Below, piece by piece: positions 7,815 through 16,194 of a stretch of 64,000 nt of DNA. The stretch spans positions 40,001-104,000 of the forward strand of contig CACMYX010000003.1 of assembly GCA_902618015.1 (NCBI GenBank), read 5' to 3'. The stretch is from an uncultured Alphaproteobacteria bacterium. GTDB lineage: Bacteria > Pseudomonadota > Alphaproteobacteria > HIMB59 > GCA-002718135. Each line of letters starts with the position of its first letter. Within the stretch, counting starts at the first letter, position 1. Both the position numbers and the translations under genes were made by a program. A model generated the notes under the pieces. The model did not search any database and was not told where the DNA came from. It was given only the letters and a program-made list of their open reading frames with translations.

Positions 7815-8809
7815 TTTGGGTATAGTAACCTTGGGTTAGAAATAATTCCGATCAAGTCAGCAATTAAATTTAATATTACATATGTTGATGCAAAAATTAA
7901 TGCACAAGCTTGAACAACTGGTAAATCTCGATTATAAACTGATCCGACCATCAACCTACCAATACCTTGATAGTTAAAAACATATTCAACAACAACTGAG
8001 CCAATCAACATATAAGCTAAGTTTATTGCAATTACTTGAGAAATAGGTGCCCAAGCATTTGGAAGTGCATGTTTAACAATTACCTCGTATCTAGAAGCTC
8101 CCGATAATTTTGCCATTTCAATATATTCACTTGATAAGATATTTATTATCGCTGACCTTGTCATTCTCATCATGTGGCCCATAGTAATTAATGTCAAAGT
8201 AAAAACTGGAAGAGCAGTCCTGTAAAATCTTTCAGCCAAAGTTGAAGCTTCATCCACATTAGAAATAGTTGGAAAAACTGGAAACAGTGTCGCTAGTAAA
8301 AGAATAAAAATATAGGCTGTAAAAAATTCTGGTGAAGATACAGTTACTAAGCTAACTCCAGTTGCTGACCTATCATAATAAGAGTTTCTGTATAATGCTG
8401 CTGAGATACCTAAGATTAAAGATAGAGGAATAGCCAACATGGCGGCAACCCCTGTTAAAAATAATGTATTCTTTAATCTAGGGACAATTAAACCAACAAC
8501 TTCTCTAGACCTATCACCTTGATCCCCTTGAACTTTAGATCTTCCAGAGAAAGAACTACCAAAATCTCCTTGAAAAACATTTCCTAACCAATCAAAATAT
8601 CTTGTTACCGGAGGTTTATCTAAACCCAATTCTGCTCTTAGGGCTTTTACTGCAGATTTTGTTGCACTTTGACCTAATATTTCCGTTGCAAAGTCTCCCG
8701 GTAAAAAAGAGAATGTACTAAATATTATTACCGAAAATGCAAAAACTGTAACGAGACCAAGGCTAAGCCTTAACAAAATTGTTCTAAATATTGGATGAAT
8801 TCTACTAAT
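7811..8809 (-). CDS. ABC transporter permease, DppB/OppB type (probable ATT start)
   Basis: The core is 321 residues counted from TTG at 8774-8776, or 332 from ATT at 8807-8809. Six membrane helices, the LPGD motif after helix 1 and the coupling loop (YIEMAKLSGASRYEVIVKHALPN) identify it as DppB type. No in-frame ATG or GTG exists. A strong Shine-Dalgarno sequence AAGGAGGG (8814-8821) lies 4-5 nt before the ATT and over 35 nt before the TTG, so the ATT start is preferred. It would add SRIHPIFRTIL, a plausible cytoplasmic lead-in to helix 1. It is the first gene of the leftward operon and diverges from the binding-protein gene. Confidence 0.88.
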   Translation of the reverse strand: MSRIHPIFRTILLRLSLGLVTVFAFSVIIFSTFSFLPGDFATEILGQSATKSAVKALRAELGLDKPPVTRYFDWLGNVFQGDFGSSFSGRSKVQGDQGDRSREVVGLIVPRLKNTLFLTGVAAMLAIPLSLILGISAALYRNSYYDRSATGVSLVTVSSPEFFTAYIFILLLATLFPVFPTISNVDEASTLAERFYRTALPVFTLTLITMGHMMRMTRSAIINILSSEYIEMAKLSGASRYEVIVKHALPNAWAPISQVIAINLAYMLIGSVVVEYVFNYQGIGRLMVGSVYNRDLPVVQACALIFASTYVILNLIADLIGIISNPRLLYPK

Positions 8810-8966
8810 ATTACCCTCCTTAAAGATACAATCTTAATTCTTAAAGTTTTGTCTAAATTAGGTCAACATGTAAGCTAAAATTAATAATTTATACGTTGAA
8901 TTAAAACGTTATATATGTTTTTATATATTAACTTAAGTTTGTTTTTTGTTAAATTTCTAGAAATTA

Positions 8967-8993
8967 TGAACAAAAATCTTAGGTTTTTGTTCA
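8967..8993 (+). promoter_or_regulatory. Leader stem-loop before the binding-protein gene
   Basis: TGAACAAAAA (8967-8976) and TTTTTGTTCA (8984-8993) form a perfect 10-bp inverted repeat with a 7-nt loop. It ends 7 bases before the Shine-Dalgarno sequence GGGAGG (9001-9006) of the binding-protein gene. It may stabilise the leader or serve as a protein-binding dyad. No run of U follows, so it is not a typical terminator. Confidence 0.5.
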
Positions 8994-9010
8994 ATTATAA
9001 GGGAGGACAA

Positions 9011-10639
9011 ATGAAAAATAAGAAAATAGACAAATACATTGAAGAACAGTCTTCAAAGCTAACAAAAGGGCTTATTGATAGAAGACAGTTCATGATGTCT
9101 GTCCTTGCTACTGGGGTCACGCTACCAATTGCATTATCATTAGCAGATAAAGCAGTTGCAGCTACACCAAAAAAAGGTGGACATTTAAGATGGGGTAATA
9201 GTGCAGCAGATGCAACTGATACTCTTGATCCAGCAACTTATCAGAGCTCTTTTATGCAAGCTACTGCTTGGTCATATCAGAACTGTCTAACTGTTGTTGA
9301 TTCAGATCACACAATTGTTGGAGAGCTTGCTGAGTCAATTGAATCAGACGATGCTCAAACATGGGTATATAATCTTCGCAAAGGTGTTGAATTCCATAAT
9401 GGTAAATCAATGACAGCAGAAGATGTTGTGCTCAACTATCAGTATCATATGAATCCAGATACTGCTTCGGCAGCAGGTGGACTTTTATCTCAAATTGAAA
9501 CAGTTTCTGCTGATGGAAATGAAAGAGTTATTTTTAAGCTAAAAGGTGCAAATGCCGATTGGCCTGCAATAACTACTGACTATCACATTATGATTAAACC
9601 AACAAAAGATGGAGTTGTTGATGCACAATCAACGATTGGAACTGGTCCATATATTATGGATGAATTCAATCCTGGTGTTGGTGCAAAATTTGGAAAAAGA
9701 AATCCAAATTATTTCAAAGGTGATAGTGTTGCACACTTTGATTCAGTTGAAGTAATCGGAATTAATGATCCTGCTACTAGACAAGCAGCATTATTAAACG
9801 GTGAAATTGACTGGATGAATGGTGTTGATCTTAGAACTGCTAATCTATTGACTAGAAATCCTAGTGTAGAAATTACAGCAGCTTCTGGTTACGCTCACTA
9901 TACAGCTCCAATGAGATTGAACGTTCCACCGTTTGATAACTTTGATGTGCGTATGGCAATGAAGTTTGCAATCAAAAGACAGGAAATTGTTGATAAGATT
10001 ATGCTTGGATATGGTACTGTTGGTAATGATCATCCGATCTCTACTGCTCACCCATACCATAATAGCGCTTTAGAGCAGAGAGAGTTCGATGCTGATAAAG
10101 CTGCTTATCACTGGAAAAAGTCTGGAGTAAGTGGACCAATTGAAATTAGTACTTCTGAGGTTCCTTATGCAGGATGTACAGATGCAACTAACTTGATTGC
10201 AGCATCTGCTCAAGAATGCGGTATCGATCTTCGAGTTAAAAAAGAACCTGAAGATGGTTACTGGAGTAACGTATGGAACACTAAAGGTTTCAGTATGAGT
10301 TCTTGGGGTGGAAGACCTACAGAAGATATGATGTGGTCTGCTGCATTCACAGATGACACAGAGTGGAACGAAGCTGCTTGGGGTAATCTAGTTCAAACTG
10401 ATTCAACTGTTCGTTTCAATGAACTTGTTAGATCTGCTAGATCAGAACTTGATGCAGAAAAAAGAAAATCAATGTACTGGGAAGCACAAGCTCTTTGTAA
10501 CTACGATGGTGGTGCAATTGTTTATGCATTTAACCAATACGTTGGTGCTGGTTCTAAAAAACTTGCTCACGGTGAAGATGTTGCTGGTAACTGGGAAAGT
10601 GACGGTAACAAACTTTCTGAACGTTGGTGGTTTGCATAA
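9011..10639 (+). CDS. Extracellular solute-binding protein, family 5, Tat-exported
   Basis: 542 residues from ATG 9011, chosen because GGGAGG lies 4 nt upstream. An in-frame ATG at 8915 would add 32 residues that do not look like a signal. The N-terminus has a twin-arginine motif (DRRQFMM, Arg24-Arg25), a hydrophobic stretch (about 29-44) and a cleavage site near AVA-A (50-51). The mature part is SBP_bac_5 type (dipeptide/oligopeptide/nickel family), with typical segments such as LRKGVEFHNGKSMTAEDVV. It captures a small molecule in the periplasm for the importer encoded divergently at 5294-8809. The gene is richer in GC than its surroundings, as expected for a highly expressed protein. The ligand is unknown. 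Confidence 0.92.
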   Translation: MKNKKIDKYIEEQSSKLTKGLIDRRQFMMSVLATGVTLPIALSLADKAVAATPKKGGHLRWGNSAADATDTLDPATYQSSFMQATAWSYQNCLTVVDSDHTIVGELAESIESDDAQTWVYNLRKGVEFHNGKSMTAEDVVLNYQYHMNPDTASAAGGLLSQIETVSADGNERVIFKLKGANADWPAITTDYHIMIKPTKDGVVDAQSTIGTGPYIMDEFNPGVGAKFGKRNPNYFKGDSVAHFDSVEVIGINDPATRQAALLNGEIDWMNGVDLRTANLLTRNPSVEITAASGYAHYTAPMRLNVPPFDNFDVRMAMKFAIKRQEIVDKIMLGYGTVGNDHPISTAHPYHNSALEQREFDADKAAYHWKKSGVSGPIEISTSEVPYAGCTDATNLIAASAQECGIDLRVKKEPEDGYWSNVWNTKGFSMSSWGGRPTEDMMWSAAFTDDTEWNEAAWGNLVQTDSTVRFNELVRSARSELDAEKRKSMYWEAQALCNYDGGAIVYAFNQYVGAGSKKLAHGEDVAGNWESDGNKLSERWWFA

Positions 10640-10655
10640 AATATTAATTTTCTTT

Positions 10656-10677
10656 GTGGCGCATTTAAATGCGCCAC
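10656..10677 (+). terminator. Perfect palindromic hairpin after the binding-protein gene
   Basis: An 11-bp perfect dyad (GTGGCGCATTT and its complement) lies 16 bp after the stop codon. The following bases (ACTATTTCTAC) make only a weak U tract. In binding-protein operons such structures often protect the upstream mRNA and attenuate expression of downstream genes. Here it would separate high expression of the binding protein from the enzyme genes that follow. Confidence 0.6.
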
Positions 10678-10703
10678 ACTATTTCTACTAATCTTCCAAA
10701 AAA

Positions 10704-11627
10704 ATGTTTTTAAAAAATAAGAAATACCTCTTTGATGGAGGTTCCGGTCAAACTTTAATGGAAATGGGTTTAAAGACAACAGGTGATCTTTGGTCAGCTC
10801 AAGCTTTATTAAATGAAAATAATCACCAAATGGTCGTAGAAATGCATAAAAATTTTATAAATGCTGGATCACAATTAATAGTCACTTCAAATTTTAGTGT
10901 TAGAAGGAGGCTACTAAAAAAATATAATTTACTTGATAAATTTGAATTTGGAATAAGATCTGCTGGAGCACTTGCATTAAAAGCAAAAAATGAAAGTGAA
11001 AAAAAAGTTATTATTGCAGGCTCATTGCCAAATCAAGGTAATACATATTCCCCAATACATTTTGAAACTGATGAAACAATGTTTAATTATTTTAATGAAA
11101 TTGCAAAAATATTAAAAGATTATGTCGATATATTTTACTTAGATGTTTTATGTTCCATCAAAGAAATAAAAATTGCTTTAGAAGCTTCAAAAGAATTTAA
11201 TAAACAAGTTCTTGTAGGTGCACACTTACGTTATGATGGAAAATTACCATCTGGAGAAAGTCTTGATGAACTTTTTGAAACTATTCAAAAATTTAATTGT
11301 TGCGGGATAGTATCATCCTGCGTATCACCTGAAATCGTTAATTTGAGTATTCCTATATTTAATAAACAAAAGCTTCCTTTTGGTTATAAAATGAATTTAT
11401 TTAAAGAACTGCCTACTAGTAATGAAGAAAAATTTAATTCAGAAGGTTTTGAAGGACATTATGATTATATTGATCCCATTGAGTTACTTGGCACTCGAAA
11501 TGAAGAATTTGGAGAAGAAAAATATAAAATGTTTGTTTTAAATTCTTTAAATGAAGGTGTTACTCTAGTTGGTGGATGCTGTGAAGTAAAGCCACGACAT
11601 ATTGAAGCTATTAAGAATTTATTTTAA
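10704..11627 (+). CDS. Homocysteine S-methyltransferase-like protein
   Basis: 307 residues, a single-domain Zn-dependent methyltransferase of the MmuM/BHMT family. The N-terminal DGGSGQTL motif opens the TIM barrel. Likely zinc cysteines are C206 (SSCVSP) and the GGCC pair C292-C293, near the C-terminus as in the family. These enzymes move a methyl group from S-methylmethionine, glycine betaine or another methylated sulphur or nitrogen compound to homocysteine, giving methionine. It starts 64 bp after the binding-protein gene, beyond the palindrome, and precedes two GcvT-type proteins. This supports catabolism of a methylated compound, with this enzyme taking the first methyl. The donor is unknown. 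Confidence 0.82.
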   Translation: MFLKNKKYLFDGGSGQTLMEMGLKTTGDLWSAQALLNENNHQMVVEMHKNFINAGSQLIVTSNFSVRRRLLKKYNLLDKFEFGIRSAGALALKAKNESEKKVIIAGSLPNQGNTYSPIHFETDETMFNYFNEIAKILKDYVDIFYLDVLCSIKEIKIALEASKEFNKQVLVGAHLRYDGKLPSGESLDELFETIQKFNCCGIVSSCVSPEIVNLSIPIFNKQKLPFGYKMNLFKELPTSNEEKFNSEGFEGHYDYIDPIELLGTRNEEFGEEKYKMFVLNSLNEGVTLVGGCCEVKPRHIEAIKNLF

Positions 11628-11668
11628 AATTTTTTTTTCAATATTTTATGATAAGTTGAATAAATATT

Positions 11669-12910
11669 ATGGGAAATTTAGTTAGTAATTACAGATTTGT
11701 TGTAAAGCCAGTTATTAAAGAAACTGGTAGATCTCTAGATTTGGCTAGACCCATGAAAATACATCCTTTAACTTATCAAGAGTTACCACTTAACCCAGAA
11801 TATACTAACTACGCCGATGGGAGATTTACGCTTGAAAAATTATCTCATGCTACAGCAGATGAAATGTATTGGAAAGCTAGACAAGAAATAATTTTACGTC
11901 ATACAGGTGAGCATCCATACGAAATCTCTGGTCCGGATGCTGAAAATTTACTTCAACAAATATTTCCTAGAGATATTTCAAAAGTAAAAATAGGACGATG
12001 TTCTTATCAATTTGCTTGTTACCATGATGGAGGAATGATTTCAGATGGATTATTATTAAGATTAGAAAAAAATAAATTTTGGTTTGCACAAGGTGATGGA
12101 CATTTATATAGTTGGTACAAAGCTCATTCGAAAAATTTAGATGTTGAAATTAAAGATCCAAACGTTTGGGTAAGTCAAATACAAGGCCCTAAATCTCTAA
12201 AACTTTTAGAAAAACTAGTTGATATACCATTAAAAAATAATTTTAATTATTTTGATTGGGTTGAAACTTCAATTGATTCAGAAGAAGTGATTATAAGCAG
12301 AACAGGGTTTACAAATGAACTTGGCTGGGAAATTTATTTAAGACCAGAAAATGATTCAAAAAAAATTGGAGACTTAATACTCAGTAAAGGCGAAGAAATG
12401 GGAATGATTCTAACAGCCTCACCAGGATTTAGATGTAGAAGAATTGAGGCAGGTCTCTTATCTGCAGGGAGAGATTTTACAAGAGACAGATCTCCATTTG
12501 CCGTTGGATTAGGAAAGTTTATAGATTTTAATAAAGGAGATTTTATTGGAAGAGATTATTTACTTAATGTAAACAAAGATTGTTTAACATGGGGTATGAG
12601 AGTGGAAAATAGCTTTGCGTTGGTTGATTCTGAAATTTCTATTGATAATAAAAAAGTTGGAATTGTAACTTCAAGTACATGGTCGCCATTTCAAGTTTGT
12701 GGTGTTGCTATAGTTCATATGGATAAAGCAGAGTTTGGGCCAGACACAATAGTAGATGTTAGATGTGATGATGGTAGTGTGCAAAAAGGTCAAATATGTA
12801 CTTTACCAATGTATGATGAGAAAGGAGAAATACAAAGAGGTTTAAAAGAAGATATTCCATCTAGTCCAATACCTTGGAAGGGTATTTCAAAAAACGAATA
12901 TATTTTATAA
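11669..12910 (+). CDS. GcvT-family folate-dependent aminomethyl/methyltransferase
   Basis: 413 residues, about 40 more at the N-terminus than stand-alone GcvT. The folate-binding signature SRTGFTNELGWEIYL is at 210-224, with Glu221 in the position that contacts the pterin in GcvT proteins. A C-terminal barrel domain (about 300-413) contains the KGQICTLPMYDE end region. Family members transfer one-carbon units from glycine-cleavage intermediates, dimethylglycine, sarcosine, DMSP or methoxy compounds to tetrahydrofolate. No glycine-cleavage P or H protein is nearby, so a catabolic demethylase is more likely. It lies 41 bp after the homocysteine methyltransferase gene and 36 bp before the FMN oxidase gene. 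Confidence 0.8.
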   Translation: MGNLVSNYRFVVKPVIKETGRSLDLARPMKIHPLTYQELPLNPEYTNYADGRFTLEKLSHATADEMYWKARQEIILRHTGEHPYEISGPDAENLLQQIFPRDISKVKIGRCSYQFACYHDGGMISDGLLLRLEKNKFWFAQGDGHLYSWYKAHSKNLDVEIKDPNVWVSQIQGPKSLKLLEKLVDIPLKNNFNYFDWVETSIDSEEVIISRTGFTNELGWEIYLRPENDSKKIGDLILSKGEEMGMILTASPGFRCRRIEAGLLSAGRDFTRDRSPFAVGLGKFIDFNKGDFIGRDYLLNVNKDCLTWGMRVENSFALVDSEISIDNKKVGIVTSSTWSPFQVCGVAIVHMDKAEFGPDTIVDVRCDDGSVQKGQICTLPMYDEKGEIQRGLKEDIPSSPIPWKGISKNEYIL

Positions 12911-12946
12911 TAGAATTATAAATTATATTAGAATACAAATATTAAT

Positions 12947-14110
12947 ATGAATGATCTTATTAGACCTAGCACTAAAATCCATACAATAGATGATGCAATA
13001 AGATTATCGAAAAAAAGATTACCAAAATTAGTCTTTGATTTTATTGATGGAGCATCAGGAGATGATAAACTTGCTGGAATTAATAGTACTGCATTAGATC
13101 AAATTAGACTTGAACCTAAGGTTTTTAGAAATGTTGAGAATAGAAATTTAAGTAAAAAAATATTTGATTTTCATTTTGATTATCCATTTGGATTTGCGCC
13201 TATGGGAATGACAAATCTTTCATGGCCTGAAGCAGATAAAATGATAGCAAAAGAAAGTGCGTATAATAATATTCCAACATGTGTTTCAATGGCTTCGAGT
13301 ACTACACTTGAAGATATGTTTACTTTTTCAGAAGGTCATTCATGGATGCAAATATATATTTTTCAAAGCGAAGAATTTATTATGGAATTATTAAAAAGAG
13401 CAGAAAGTATTGGATACAAGGTTTTGATCCTCACTGTTGATGTTCCAATTCTTTCAAGAAGAGCTAGAGATGATAGAAATGGCTTTGGTTATCCATTTAA
13501 AATTGGTCCAAAACAATTTTTAGATTTTGCACTTCATCCTCAATGGAGTTTAACAACTTTGTTTAAAGGCGCTCCACAACCAATGAATTATGTTACCTCT
13601 AAAAGTGGTGATCAAATTTTTAGACGCAAAGAAAGTAGAGGAGCAACTGATTGGAATACTCTAAAAAGAGTTCGAGACGCTTGGAAAGGAAAATTAATTA
13701 TCAAAGGAGTAATGAATTCTGAAGATGCTTTGAAAATTAAAGAGGCTGATGCTGATGCAATTCAAGTATCAAATCATGGTGGAAGGCAATTAGATAGTGC
13801 TACTGCTTCTATTAATGCTTTGCCATTAATACGAAAAGCTTTGGGAGACGATTTTCCAATACTTTTTGATAGTGGCATTAGAAGTGGTAGTGATATTTTA
13901 CGAGCATTAGCTCTGGGAGCTAACTTTGTTATGTTTGGCAGACCTTTAATGTATGCTATTGGAGCAGATGGTGCAAGAGGTCTTAGAAGAATCATTAACC
14001 TAATTAAAGAAGAGTTAAGTACAAATCTTGGCTTAGTGGGATTAACCGATATAAATGAAGTTGATAAAAAAATTATAGCAGAGAAATTTTTTAAGGATAT
14101 AAAGTATTAA
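12947..14110 (+). CDS. FMN-dependent alpha-hydroxy-acid dehydrogenase (lactate/glycolate oxidase family)
   Basis: 387 residues forming an FMN TIM barrel. The catalytic motif SNHGGRQLD gives His277 (base) and Arg280 (substrate carboxylate). FMN-phosphate residues lie in the DSGIRSGSDILRALALGA and FGRPLMYA segments. Tyr137 (MQIYIF) matches the second active-site tyrosine. The position equal to Tyr24 of glycolate oxidase is Phe32 (VFDFIDG), an unusual change at the substrate-binding end. It oxidises an L-2-hydroxy acid to a 2-oxo acid. The next gene, 1 bp away, encodes a ThDP enzyme that could decarboxylate or cleave the product. The substrate is unknown; lactate is not favoured by the context. 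Confidence 0.87.
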   Translation: MNDLIRPSTKIHTIDDAIRLSKKRLPKLVFDFIDGASGDDKLAGINSTALDQIRLEPKVFRNVENRNLSKKIFDFHFDYPFGFAPMGMTNLSWPEADKMIAKESAYNNIPTCVSMASSTTLEDMFTFSEGHSWMQIYIFQSEEFIMELLKRAESIGYKVLILTVDVPILSRRARDDRNGFGYPFKIGPKQFLDFALHPQWSLTTLFKGAPQPMNYVTSKSGDQIFRRKESRGATDWNTLKRVRDAWKGKLIIKGVMNSEDALKIKEADADAIQVSNHGGRQLDSATASINALPLIRKALGDDFPILFDSGIRSGSDILRALALGANFVMFGRPLMYAIGADGARGLRRIINLIKEELSTNLGLVGLTDINEVDKKIIAEKFFKDIKY

Positions 14111-14111
14111 G

Positions 14112-15854
14112 ATGGGAGATAAAAAGATTAGAGGTGGGGCATTAGTTGCTAGAGCTCTTAAAGACAAAGGTATTGATAATGTTTTTACACTTTCTGGAGG
14201 TTTTTGTAATCCGGCACTTGAAGGATTTATGGAGTGTCAAATTAATGTAATTAATTGTCCTCATGAACAAATTGCTGGCCATTTAGCTGATGGTCATACT
14301 AGAATATCAAGGAAACCTTCTGTTTGTATTGTGGGACCAGAAGGTTTCGCAAATGCAGTACCCTCAATGATGGAAGCTTGGGGTGAAAGATCCCCTGTTA
14401 TTTTTATAACTGGATCTAGTAGCTTAAAAAGACAAGGATCAGGGGGCTTTAAGGAAATAGATGATGTATCTATTGCTGCACCTTTAACAAAATACAGTGC
14501 GAGTATAACAGATGGCAATAGAATAAGGGAGTTCGTAGATAAAGCTTATAGAATTGCAACAAATGGTTATCCTGGTGCAGTACATTTAAGTGTGCCAGTA
14601 GATATAATGTTTTCATCATTTGCAGATGATGCAGGTTTAGAAGAAAGACCATTTACTCAACAAAAAAAACCTTTAGCAAAAGCTTGGCCCGATCCTAAGA
14701 GTTTAAATGAAATATTTGATCTTGCAATTAATTCACAAAAACCTGTTTTTATCGGAGGGCATGGAGTTTGGTGGTCTAGTGCAGAAAAAAAATTAGAACA
14801 AGCTGGATTTGAATTAAATATTCCTATATTTAATATACCATACCACCAAAAACTTTTAGGTGAAGAGGCAGATACATATATGGGTCTGGCAGATATACAT
14901 CAATACCCCCCATCAAAGATGGCTCTCAATGAATCAGATTTGGTTCTTATGATTGGTGCACGTCTTGATAATCAAATGAATTTTGGTAATCCTCCACTTT
15001 TTCCAAAAAGCACAAAGCTTGTTTGTATTAATGGATCACATGAAGAAATAGAATTAAATAGAGCGGCAGATATTAATTTACTTTGTGATCCTGGAGTCTT
15101 TTTGGATAAACTCGTAGAATTTAAGAAAAATAGTAAATGGAAATTAAACAATGAATGGTTTGATAAGAATAAAAAAGAGAAAAAAAATTGGATTGATAAA
15201 ACATTAGATGATTTAAATAAAGAAACTGAAGAGGCTAAAAAAGAAGGTGGAAAAATTCATCCTCTTCAGTTAGCTTTAGATGTTCAAGAAGTATTAACTG
15301 AAAATGATTGGTTAGTTATCGACGGTGGAAACACACATTTCTGGTCTGAGATTGCAATTAATATTGCTGGATCAAAAGGTAAAAAACTTGGAGGAATATT
15401 ACATCCAGGCACTTTTAGTATGTTAGGTGTTGGCGTTCCTTTTGCAGTATCAGCGAAAAATCTTAATCCTAAATCTAATGTTGTTTTAATAAGTGGAGAT
15501 GGTGCATTTTTATCTGGCGGATTATCAATTGAAGCTGCATTTCAAGAAAAAAAGCCTATTGTTGTAGTTATCGATAACAATGGAGGTCTTGACTGTATTT
15601 CTCAACAACAAGAAAGGTTATTTGAAAGTGGGAAACACTTTGCAACTGATTTTAGAGATATTCCATTTCATTCAATTTTTGAGGGTTTTGGAGGACATGG
15701 AGAATTAGTTACTAAAAGAGAAGATTTAGGCCCCGCTTTAAAAAGAGCGATAGAAAGTGGTAAAACTGCATGTGTAAATGTTAAGGCTAAAGGTGTTATA
15801 AGTCCAATAGTTGCTGCAGTTAGTGATAAAAGAGATAAAGCGTCTATAGAGTAA
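14112..15854 (+). CDS. Thiamine diphosphate-dependent enzyme, acetolactate synthase/2-hydroxyacyl lyase-like
   Basis: 580 residues with the three-domain layout of the acetolactate synthase, oxalyl-CoA decarboxylase and benzoylformate decarboxylase superfamily. The catalytic glutamate of the PYR domain is Glu52 (CPHEQIAGHLADGHTR). The ThDP-Mg motif in the PP domain runs from GDGAFLSGG to IDNNGG (about 457-487). The presence of Glu52 excludes glyoxylate carboligase. It follows the hydroxy-acid oxidase gene by 1 bp, which suggests that a 2-oxo acid is decarboxylated to an aldehyde, or that a 2-hydroxyacyl-CoA is cleaved. Two aldehyde dehydrogenases lie further right. Its exact reaction cannot be read from sequence. 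Confidence 0.82.
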   Translation: MGDKKIRGGALVARALKDKGIDNVFTLSGGFCNPALEGFMECQINVINCPHEQIAGHLADGHTRISRKPSVCIVGPEGFANAVPSMMEAWGERSPVIFITGSSSLKRQGSGGFKEIDDVSIAAPLTKYSASITDGNRIREFVDKAYRIATNGYPGAVHLSVPVDIMFSSFADDAGLEERPFTQQKKPLAKAWPDPKSLNEIFDLAINSQKPVFIGGHGVWWSSAEKKLEQAGFELNIPIFNIPYHQKLLGEEADTYMGLADIHQYPPSKMALNESDLVLMIGARLDNQMNFGNPPLFPKSTKLVCINGSHEEIELNRAADINLLCDPGVFLDKLVEFKKNSKWKLNNEWFDKNKKEKKNWIDKTLDDLNKETEEAKKEGGKIHPLQLALDVQEVLTENDWLVIDGGNTHFWSEIAINIAGSKGKKLGGILHPGTFSMLGVGVPFAVSAKNLNPKSNVVLISGDGAFLSGGLSIEAAFQEKKPIVVVIDNNGGLDCISQQQERLFESGKHFATDFRDIPFHSIFEGFGGHGELVTKREDLGPALKRAIESGKTACVNVKAKGVISPIVAAVSDKRDKASIE

Positions 15855-15857
15855 CTT

Positions 15858-16193
15858 ATGGCAATTTTTTCTACACATTTACTAAACTCAATAGATGGTA
15901 CGCATGCAAGTGATGTAGAAATTATTATTTATAAAGTAAATAATAATAACAAAGCCGTATTTCTAGAAGATAAAACAGACAGTTCTGGAAGAATGCTTAA
16001 AGAATTTGAATTAACGAAAGAAGATTGTGAAAGTGATTATGAAATGATAATTAATTCTGGTAAATATTTTAGAAATACTAGTGAAATAATTAATTCAATC
16101 AGTGTTAAATTTAAAATGAAAGATCCTCTTAAAAAATATCACATACCTTTAATTGTTTCTCCAAATGGATACTCAATATGGTGGTCTAAATAA
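15858..16193 (+). CDS. Transthyretin-like/5-hydroxyisourate hydrolase family protein with altered C-terminus
   Basis: 111 residues, the normal length for HIU hydrolase. Three catalytic positions are kept: His7 (FSTHLL), Arg45 (SSGR) and His95 (YHIPLIVSPNGYS). The diagnostic C-terminal tetrapeptide YRGS, which lines the active site in HIU hydrolases, is replaced at the same four positions by WWSK (108-111). No urate oxidase, OHCU decarboxylase or allantoinase gene is in the window. It lies 3 bp after the ThDP enzyme gene and 1 bp before the DmdA-like gene. It therefore probably hydrolyses, or merely binds, a different compound. Family is clear; the function is not HIU hydrolysis with any confidence. 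Confidence 0.82.
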   Translation: MAIFSTHLLNSIDGTHASDVEIIIYKVNNNNKAVFLEDKTDSSGRMLKEFELTKEDCESDYEMIINSGKYFRNTSEIINSISVKFKMKDPLKKYHIPLIVSPNGYSIWWSK

Positions 16194-16194
16194 A

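Noticed and set aside
8896..8929. Sigma-70 promoter for the binding-protein gene (TTGAAT with TATATT)
   Set aside because: The spacing between the two boxes is 22 bp, too long for a convincing promoter, and such boxes are frequent in this AT-rich gap.
8915..9010. N-terminal extension of the binding protein from an ATG at 8915
   Set aside because: The strong ribosome-binding site at 9001-9006 and the Tat signal both point to the ATG at 9011; the extension would also include the leader stem-loop.
14112..15854. Glyoxylate carboligase, suggested by the neighbouring HIU-hydrolase-like gene
   Set aside because: Glyoxylate carboligase lacks the conserved catalytic glutamate, which is present here as Glu52. 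No other ureide genes are seen.
16153..16194. Earlier start of the DmdA-like gene at 16153
   Set aside because: It would overlap the conserved C-terminus of the transthyretin-like gene. ATG 16195 directly after that stop fits the family length.
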